NCBI GenBank assembly: GCA_022647765.1
Contig: JALCLH010000004.1
Location: 186,001 to 250,000, forward strand
Length of the DNA stretch: 64,000 nt
DNA from: Acidipropionibacterium sp.
Lineage (GTDB): Bacteria > Actinomycetota > Actinomycetes > Propionibacteriales > Propionibacteriaceae
Direction of reading: 5' to 3'
The notes beneath the pieces are model-generated. The model was not told where the DNA came from. It worked only from the letters and a program-made list of their open reading frames with translations, and ran no database searches. Positions 59,157-64,000 of the stretch are shown here, piece by piece; the first letter of the stretch is position 1, and each line of letters begins with the position of its first letter. The translations under genes and the position numbers were made by a program.

Positions 59157-60914
59157 TCAGTCGTCGGCGGCGGACCAGGCAGAGCCCCCGCTCGCCGTTG
59201 CGGAACCGGCGTGCTCGGCGTCATCCGAAGACTCAGCCCCACCCCGGCCCGGATGAGCAACGGCGTACTCCCCGGCAGCCTCGGATTCCGCGGCGGCAAT
59301 CTCCTTGGCCCGGAGCGCGGCCTCCTGCTCATCGGTGTCGTAGATGGTGGTCCGCAGCGGCTTGTTCCTGATGAACAGGGTCAGGACGATCGCGAGCACG
59401 ATGAACGGGACGGCGGTCCAGAACACCGAGTGCATCGAGTCAGCCATACCGTCGCGCACGGCGGTCAGCATGATCTCCGGCAGCTTCGCCACCTTGGAGG
59501 TGTCCAGCGCCGAGCCGGCGTCGATCGACGCGCCGGACGCGGCGATCTTGGCCTGAGCGGCGGCCGGGAGATGGCTCATGATGTTGCCCTGCAGCGAGGA
59601 GCTCATCACGGTGCCGAGAATCGCGGTGCCCACGGTCGCGCCGAGGTTGCGGAAGAACTGCACGGCGGACGTCGCGATGCCCATCTCGGAGCGCTTCGCG
59701 TTGTTCTGCACCACCAGGGTGAAGACCTGGAGGGACATGCCGATCCCCAGGCCGATGACGACCAGCAGGCCGGACAGCGCCAGCTTGGAGGACTCGGCGG
59801 TCAGCCGGGTGAGTCCCAGATAGCCGATCAGCACGACCGCCAGACCGCCGATCATGAAGCCCTTGTAGCGACCGGTCCTGGTGATGAGCAGGCCGACGAT
59901 GATCGAGGTGATGATCAGCGCGACGCTCAGCGGCATCAGGATGATGCCGGAGTTCGTGGCGGAGGAGCCGAGCACCACCTGGGCGAAGACCGGGATGTAG
60001 ATGACGGCGCCGAACATGGCCACCGACAGCATGAAGGAGGCGAGCACCGACATGGTGAAGATGTTCTGGCTGAACAGCCGAAGCGGCAGCAGCGGGTTCG
60101 GGGCCTTGAACTCGGCCCAGACGAAAAGCCCGATCAGCACCGCACCGGCGATGTACATGCCGATGATGGTCGGAGAGCCCCACGCATAGCTGGTGCCGCC
60201 CCAGGTGGTGGCCAGCAGGATCACGACCAGGGCCGGGACCAGGCTCAGCGCACCCCACAGATCGAAGCTGTTCTGCGAGGCGGTGTGCGGGATGTGCAGG
60301 AACCGGAACACGAAGTACAGCGCGATAAGACCGACGGGCACCGGCAGGAAGAACAGCCAGCGCCAGTTCATGTTGTCGGTGATCCAGCCGCCCGCAAGCG
60401 GGCCGAGCACCGAGGTGACGCCGAATACGGCGCCCATGATGCCCTGGTACTTGCCACGGTGACGGGCCGGGATGATATCGCCGATGATGGTCTGCGAGAG
60501 CGGCTGCAGGACGCCCATGCCGAGCCCCTGGACGGCGCGGGCGCCGACCAGGAACCAGAAGCTGTTGGCGAATCCCGACAGGATCGAGCCGATCATGAAG
60601 ACCACCAGCCCGGCGATGTAGAAGCCGCGCCGGCCGTACATGTCGGACAGCTTCCCGACGATCGGGACGACGACCGCCGAGGCCAGCATGGCGGCAGTGG
60701 CGATCCACGAGTAGTGCGCCATGCCACCGAGCTCGGCCACGATCCTCGGCATCGCCGGGCCGACGATGGTCTGGCTGATCGAGCTGACCAGCATGCCCAG
60801 GACCAGGCCGAGAAAGACATTGCGCTGCGCCGGCGTCATCTTGAAGTCCCCGGCGTCTCCCCGGGACCTCACTGCCTCTCCCCGCGATGGGCGCGCACTG
60901 ACTGCACTGCTCAC
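59157..60914 (-). CDS. MFS efflux transporter, DHA2 (EmrB/QacA-type)
   Basis: A 585-residue proton-driven drug pump expected to have 14 helices. Motif A reads GKLSDMYGRRGFY, the antiporter motif is GPLAGGWITDNMNWRWLFFLPVP, and SSISQTIVGPAMPRI is the usual first-helix sequence. A charged Ala/Ser/Glu C-terminal tail of about 70 residues is added. I use the GTG at 60914, preceded by GGAGGAAACAC; the track start is a TTG at 60935. It diverges from a TetR gene, which most likely represses it. Confidence 0.88.
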   Translation of the reverse strand: MSSAVSARPSRGEAVRSRGDAGDFKMTPAQRNVFLGLVLGMLVSSISQTIVGPAMPRIVAELGGMAHYSWIATAAMLASAVVVPIVGKLSDMYGRRGFYIAGLVVFMIGSILSGFANSFWFLVGARAVQGLGMGVLQPLSQTIIGDIIPARHRGKYQGIMGAVFGVTSVLGPLAGGWITDNMNWRWLFFLPVPVGLIALYFVFRFLHIPHTASQNSFDLWGALSLVPALVVILLATTWGGTSYAWGSPTIIGMYIAGAVLIGLFVWAEFKAPNPLLPLRLFSQNIFTMSVLASFMLSVAMFGAVIYIPVFAQVVLGSSATNSGIILMPLSVALIITSIIVGLLITRTGRYKGFMIGGLAVVLIGYLGLTRLTAESSKLALSGLLVVIGLGIGMSLQVFTLVVQNNAKRSEMGIATSAVQFFRNLGATVGTAILGTVMSSSLQGNIMSHLPAAAQAKIAASGASIDAGSALDTSKVAKLPEIMLTAVRDGMADSMHSVFWTAVPFIVLAIVLTLFIRNKPLRTTIYDTDEQEAALRAKEIAAAESEAAGEYAVAHPGRGGAESSDDAEHAGSATASGGSAWSAADD

Positions 60915-60970
60915 GTGTTTCCTCCACAAAGACAAGCGCCACGGACGTTCGTCCGCAGCGACGTAGAATG

Positions 60971-60999
60971 ACTATACTCGAACTTGCAGTTGATGCAAG
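60971..60999. promoter_or_regulatory. Overlapping promoter and TetR operator for the efflux gene
   Basis: CTTGCA-GTTGA-TGCAAG (60983-60999) is an inverted repeat in the divergent region. Read on the minus strand, TTGCAT and TATAGT, 16 bases apart, form a candidate promoter for the pump gene overlapping the repeat. TATACT on the plus strand may serve the regulator. Repressor binding would block the pump promoter. Confidence 0.5.
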
Positions 61000-61035
61000 A
61001 TTGCGCTTGATGAAAATTTGGAGGTTCCTCACAGC

Positions 61036-61686
61036 ATGGCCGACAGCTCCGGCGTCACCCAGTCCGCACCCACGAAGGAGGCCCGGCCCGGGTCGGGACC
61101 GGAGCCGCGGTGCGGCCTGCGGGAGCAGAAGAAGCGCCAGACCCGGCACGACATCCATCGCGCCGCGCTGGAGCTGGTGCTGGCCGACGGAATGGAGAGT
61201 CTCACCATCGAGAAGATCGCCGAGCGGGCCGGAGTTTCCCAGCGCACCTTCTTCAACTACTTCCCGAGCAAGGACGCCGCGGTCCTCGGGCTGCCTCCGG
61301 ACCTGGGGCAGCGCATCGCCGAGTCCTTCGCCTCCCGGCCCGCCGACGAGCAGGCCTGGGACACCGTGGTGGAGCTGGTCCGGGAGAACCTCAATCGCGA
61401 TCCCGTCGAGCACCAGCTGCGCCGGCAGGTGGGGATGGCCTACCCGGAGTTGCTGCGCGGCGTCATCACGGCGATGTCCGAGATGCAGGCCTCCGGCCAG
61501 GACGCCCTTGCCGAGAGGCTGAGGGCTCAGGGAGTCGACGAGGTCGATGCGCGGCGCCTCGCCATCGTCTACTTCAACCTCTCCGGCGTCCTCACCCTCA
61601 CCACCGCCCAGATCGCCCACCGGGAGTCGATCAGCTCCGACGAGGCGCTCAACGTCGTCCTGGGCATCCTGGCGGTCACCGGCTGA
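61036..61686 (+). CDS. TetR-family repressor of the adjacent efflux pump
   Basis: A 216-residue regulator. The helix-turn-helix is KRQTRHDIHRAALELVLADGMESLTIEKIAERAGVSQRTFFNYFPSKDAAVLG, a common group controlling multidrug pumps. The ligand domain has VEHQLRRQVGMAYPELLRGVITAMSEMQ. GGAGG lies 11 bases before the ATG at 61036; the track start at 61018 is a TTG. It is divergent from the DHA2 pump. The ligand is unknown. Confidence 0.87.
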   Translation: MADSSGVTQSAPTKEARPGSGPEPRCGLREQKKRQTRHDIHRAALELVLADGMESLTIEKIAERAGVSQRTFFNYFPSKDAAVLGLPPDLGQRIAESFASRPADEQAWDTVVELVRENLNRDPVEHQLRRQVGMAYPELLRGVITAMSEMQASGQDALAERLRAQGVDEVDARRLAIVYFNLSGVLTLTTAQIAHRESISSDEALNVVLGILAVTG

Positions 61687-61693
61687 GTTCACA

Positions 61694-61723
61694 GCGGGCG
61701 GTAGCCCTGCGGTACCGGCCCGC
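61694..61723. terminator. Hairpin between converging TetR and response-regulator genes
   Basis: GCGGGCGGTA (61694-61703) pairs with TACCGGCCCGC (61713-61723) with one bulged base and a nine-base loop. It lies between the stops at 61686 and 61773. No U-run. Confidence 0.4.
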
Positions 61724-61772
61724 GCAGACCGCCTGATGCCAGAGGGGGCAGACGCCACTCGGGCCACCGGCG

Positions 61773-62480
61773 TCACCCGAAGGCCCGGTACCAGTCGACG
61801 GCGATCTGAACCCGGTCGCGCAGATGCAGTTTGGCGAGAATGCGGCTCACATTGCGCCTCACGGACGCCGGTTCGAGAACGAGTCTCTCGGCGATCTCGG
61901 CATTGGAGAATCCCTGGGCGATGAGCCGGACGATGTCGTCCTCGCGGGGGCTGAGTGTCTCGAAGCGCTCCCGGATGCGCCGTCTTCCGGCATCGGGCAG
62001 CAGCCTGGGAATGCCGCGCCGAATCACCTCACCGGTGATGCGCGGGGTGAGAACGGCGTCTCCCTCAGCAATCGCATGAATGGCATCGACGAGCTGAGAC
62101 GCGCGGACGTCCTTGAGCAGGAAGCCGGACGCACCGGCCTGGAGCCCGCCGAACGCGTAGTCGTCCTCGTCATAGGTGGTGAGGATGAGCACCTTGACGC
62201 TCGGCCAGCGCCGGGTGATCGTCCGGGTGGCGTCTATCCCGTCGAGGACGGGCATCCGCACGTCCATCAGGACGACGTCCGGGCACGCGCCGGCCTCTGC
62301 CAGACCGGCGATGGCGTCGATCGCCTCCTGCCCGTCCCCGGCCTCGGCGGCGACGCGGAGGGCCGGGTCCTTGCGGATCATGAGCGCGAAGCCGGCCCGG
62401 GCATACCGCTGGTCGTCGACCAGGACGACCGCGATCCGGTCTCCGGAAGCGGAGTCGCGTTGCGCGGAAGGCACGGTCAT
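61773..62480 (-). CDS. NarL/LuxR-family response regulator
   Basis: A 235-residue regulator with a receiver domain (AVVLVDDQRYARAGFALMI, phospho-acceptor aspartate in VVLMDVRMPVLDG, lysine in GFLLKDVRASQLV) and a C-terminal LuxR helix-turn-helix (LSPREDDIVRLIAQGFSNAEIAERLVLEPASVRRNVSRILAKL). The ATG at 62480 overlaps the kinase stop as ATGA, so kinase and regulator are translationally coupled. The targets are unknown; the adjacent membrane protein at the window edge may belong to the regulon. Confidence 0.92.
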   Translation of the reverse strand: MTVPSAQRDSASGDRIAVVLVDDQRYARAGFALMIRKDPALRVAAEAGDGQEAIDAIAGLAEAGACPDVVLMDVRMPVLDGIDATRTITRRWPSVKVLILTTYDEDDYAFGGLQAGASGFLLKDVRASQLVDAIHAIAEGDAVLTPRITGEVIRRGIPRLLPDAGRRRIRERFETLSPREDDIVRLIAQGFSNAEIAERLVLEPASVRRNVSRILAKLHLRDRVQIAVDWYRAFG

Positions 62481-63722
62481 CGGATCTCCTGACGGTCGCG
62501 GTCCGACGCCGGGAGAACGGCGGTGACGACCCAGCCCTGATCGACGCCGGGCCCCCATTCGAGGATTCCGCCGGCGGCCTCGACCCGAGCCCGGAGGCGC
62601 ATCAGCCCGGTGCCGGCCTCCCGCCCCCTCGGCGACATCCTCGTCACCCTCGTCAACGGGAGCGCCGTCGTTGCGGATGGCGGCGGCCAGGGAGCCGTCG
62701 CAGCGATGATCCCAGGAGACGACGACGGAGGTGAGCCCGCGGGTGTGCCGGACCGCATTGGTGAGGGCCTCCCGGGTGAGGGTGAAGCACAGGTCGGCCT
62801 GGACGGGGTCGCCGGGGCGATGCCCGGTCTCGGTGAGCGCGGCGGTCACCCCCAGCGCCCGGACATGGGCCAGCACACCGGAGATCTCGGCCCATCCGTG
62901 CCCCTCGCCGCCGGTGCCATGGGCGTCTCCGGCCAGGGCCCGGACCGCCCGGCGGGTGTCGGCCAGACTCTCCCGGGCGACCTGGTTGATCCCGGCCAGG
63001 GCGTCGTCGATCTGGGGATCGCCGGTGGCATCGGCCAGCCCCTCGGTGAGAGCGATGATGGTGGTGAGACCGTGTCCCACCGAGTCGTGGAGCTCGGCGG
63101 CGATCTGGGAGCGGAAGACCGCGCGATCGCGCTCGGCGCCGAGGCGGCGACTGCGCTCCTGCTCCTGGTCGGCGCGACGACGGGCAAGACGCCATCCGCG
63201 GACACTGCGGGCGGCGATCGCCACCGCCGTCGCGGCGACAGCCGTCACCAGCTGTCCGGCGAACTCGATCGCGAATCCTCCGGCCGGACTCACCAGGACG
63301 GCACTCGCGGTCATCACCGCCACGACCGCCGCCAGTCCGGACAGCAGCCGTCGGAAGTCGGCCCGGGACACGCAGCCGTACAGGGCGAACAGCAGCGGGA
63401 ACACCAGGGAGTTGTTGCTCTGCATCGCCGATGCGGCGGCGTACAGCCCGCACTCCACGAGCAGCACCATCAGCGGCCGGCGAGGCGACCAGAGCAGCAG
63501 GAACGCCGCGCCGATCAGCACCACGACGAGCGAGACGCTCCCCCACCATGTCTGCGGGACCGCGCCGACCGGGGCGTCGGAGAGGAAGATGCTCGCCACG
63601 AGAAAGGTCTGATAGCTGGCACAGATCGCCACGGCCACCGATGAACCGACGGTGGGCCGGGCGGCGGGGGCCGACTGCCGCAACCACTCCGCCAGCACTC
63701 GGCGGACGCCGGTCGGAGTCAT
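62477..63722 (-). CDS. Sensor histidine kinase (HisKA_3 class), one-base frameshift
   Basis: A 414-residue membrane kinase once the frame is restored. Several N-terminal segments (VAVAICASYQTFLVASIFL, VSLVVVLIGAAFLLLW, LVTAVAATAVAIAARS) lead to the dimerization helix with the phospho-acceptor histidine in AELHDSVGHGLTTIIALTEG. The ATPase domain has LTREALTNAVRHTRG. The end (GLMRLRARVEAAGGILEWGPGVDQGWVVTAVLP) is in another frame because of an extra C in the C-run at 62624-62628 (plus strand). Removing it gives AEGREAGTGLMRL. The ATG at 63722 has GAGAGGA upstream and overlaps the next stop as ATGA. Confidence 0.88.
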
Positions 63723-63994
63723 GTCGGTCCTCTCAGTCCAGCGGCGGGCTCGCGGCGCAGCGCCGGTCGCAGTTGCACCCATTGTGCGGCGAAGAGCACC
63801 GCCCAGCAGAGGAGTCCGGCGGCGCCGATCCCGATCCAGGGGGCGTCGACTACGGCATGCCCGCGGCCCGGCATCGGCCAGAGCGCGATGGTGGTCGAGG
63901 CGACCGCGACGGGAACCAGGCCGAGGATCACGGCGCAGATCGCGAGCAGGCCGCTCTGCCAGCCGCACCAGCTCGTCGCCTGGCGGGGAGTCAT
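63719..63994 (-). CDS. Membrane protein, possibly cut by the window edge
   Basis: A 91-residue stretch with two or three hydrophobic segments (LLAICAVILGLVPVAVASTTIALW, WIGIGAAGLLCWAVLFAAQWV) ending LRREPAAGLRGPT. The stop overlaps the kinase start as ATGA, so it is part of the same operon. The ATG at 63994 is only six bases from the window end. Whether this is a complete small protein or the C-terminus of a longer one cannot be told. I do not recognise a family. Confidence 0.55.
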   Translation of the reverse strand: MTPRQATSWCGWQSGLLAICAVILGLVPVAVASTTIALWPMPGRGHAVVDAPWIGIGAAGLLCWAVLFAAQWVQLRPALRREPAAGLRGPT

Positions 63995-64000
63995 GCCGGC

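Noticed and set aside
59440-61776. Minus-strand ORF of 778 codons
   Set aside because: It runs out of frame through the efflux pump and antisense to the TetR gene. The pump itself is in the 59157 frame.

Overview
The window looks like chromosome from a high-GC actinobacterium, most likely a member of the Propionibacteriaceae (Propionibacterium/Acidipropionibacterium-like). This rests on actinobacterial marker families (DUF3046, DUF3052, DUF3145, an MT0933-like small antitoxin, ClgR next to pgsA-cinA), a PucR-type fatty-acid regulator beside a fabD-fabH-acpP-fabF cluster, and GC-rich codon use. The genus is an inference.

Layout. 1-12.1 kb is conserved housekeeping: miaA (cut by the window edge), miaB, an aldose epimerase, rny, recX-recA, DUF3046, a DeoR regulator, clgR-cinA-pgsA, rimO and a fructosamine-kinase-like gene. 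12.2-21.9 kb is one minus-strand pyrimidine operon, pyrR-pyrC-carA-carB-pyrK-pyrD-pyrF-pyrE, with short start/stop overlaps and a PyrR-type attenuator leader; pyrB is absent from it. 22.0-27.3 kb holds a structured intergenic repeat, yqeY, an aldo/keto reductase, DUF3052 and aceE. 27.4-33.8 kb is the fatty-acid region: a FasR-like activator, a NifX-domain protein, a PanE-like reductase, then fabD-fabH-acpP-fabF ending in a perfect 21-bp-stem terminator. 33.9-38.7 kb is accessory: a lower-GC Tat lipoprotein with a leader micro-ORF, a RelE/Phd-type toxin-antitoxin pair, two acetyltransferases, an MFS/LysR pair and a MITE-like element. 38.8-47.4 kb has the second copy of the repeat, DUF3145, yggS, a MoxR-DUF58-VWA-VWA operon and a HAD phosphatase. 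A CAU-anticodon tRNA at 47.4 kb precedes a long accessory stretch (47.6-61.7 kb): TetR/VOC, AraC, a large helical-repeat protein, SDR, Xre, SnoaL-like, cyanase, HIT-like, AbiEi with a vestigial AbiEii, and a DHA2 efflux pump with its TetR regulator. The window ends in a NarL-type two-component system.

In thirteen genes I find fifteen single-base indels, including in recA, carB, aceE, fabF and pgsA, where family motifs continue in another frame. Essential genes are hit repeatedly and one base always restores the family sequence, so most are probably assembly or base-calling errors rather than real pseudogenes. These genes are given as full-length CDS spans with the shift described.

The most interesting structure is (a) an about 220-310 bp intergenic repeat with nested palindromes in two inverted copies 17 kb apart, (b) a 106-bp MITE-like element, (c) a RecA-NDp-like promoter for recA near clgR, with a possible ClgR box upstream of clgR, (d) the PyrR attenuator on an operon lacking pyrB, and (e) an AbiEi antitoxin with a truncated partner and a long palindromic operator. 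I saw no CRISPR array, rRNA, intact insertion sequence or prophage.
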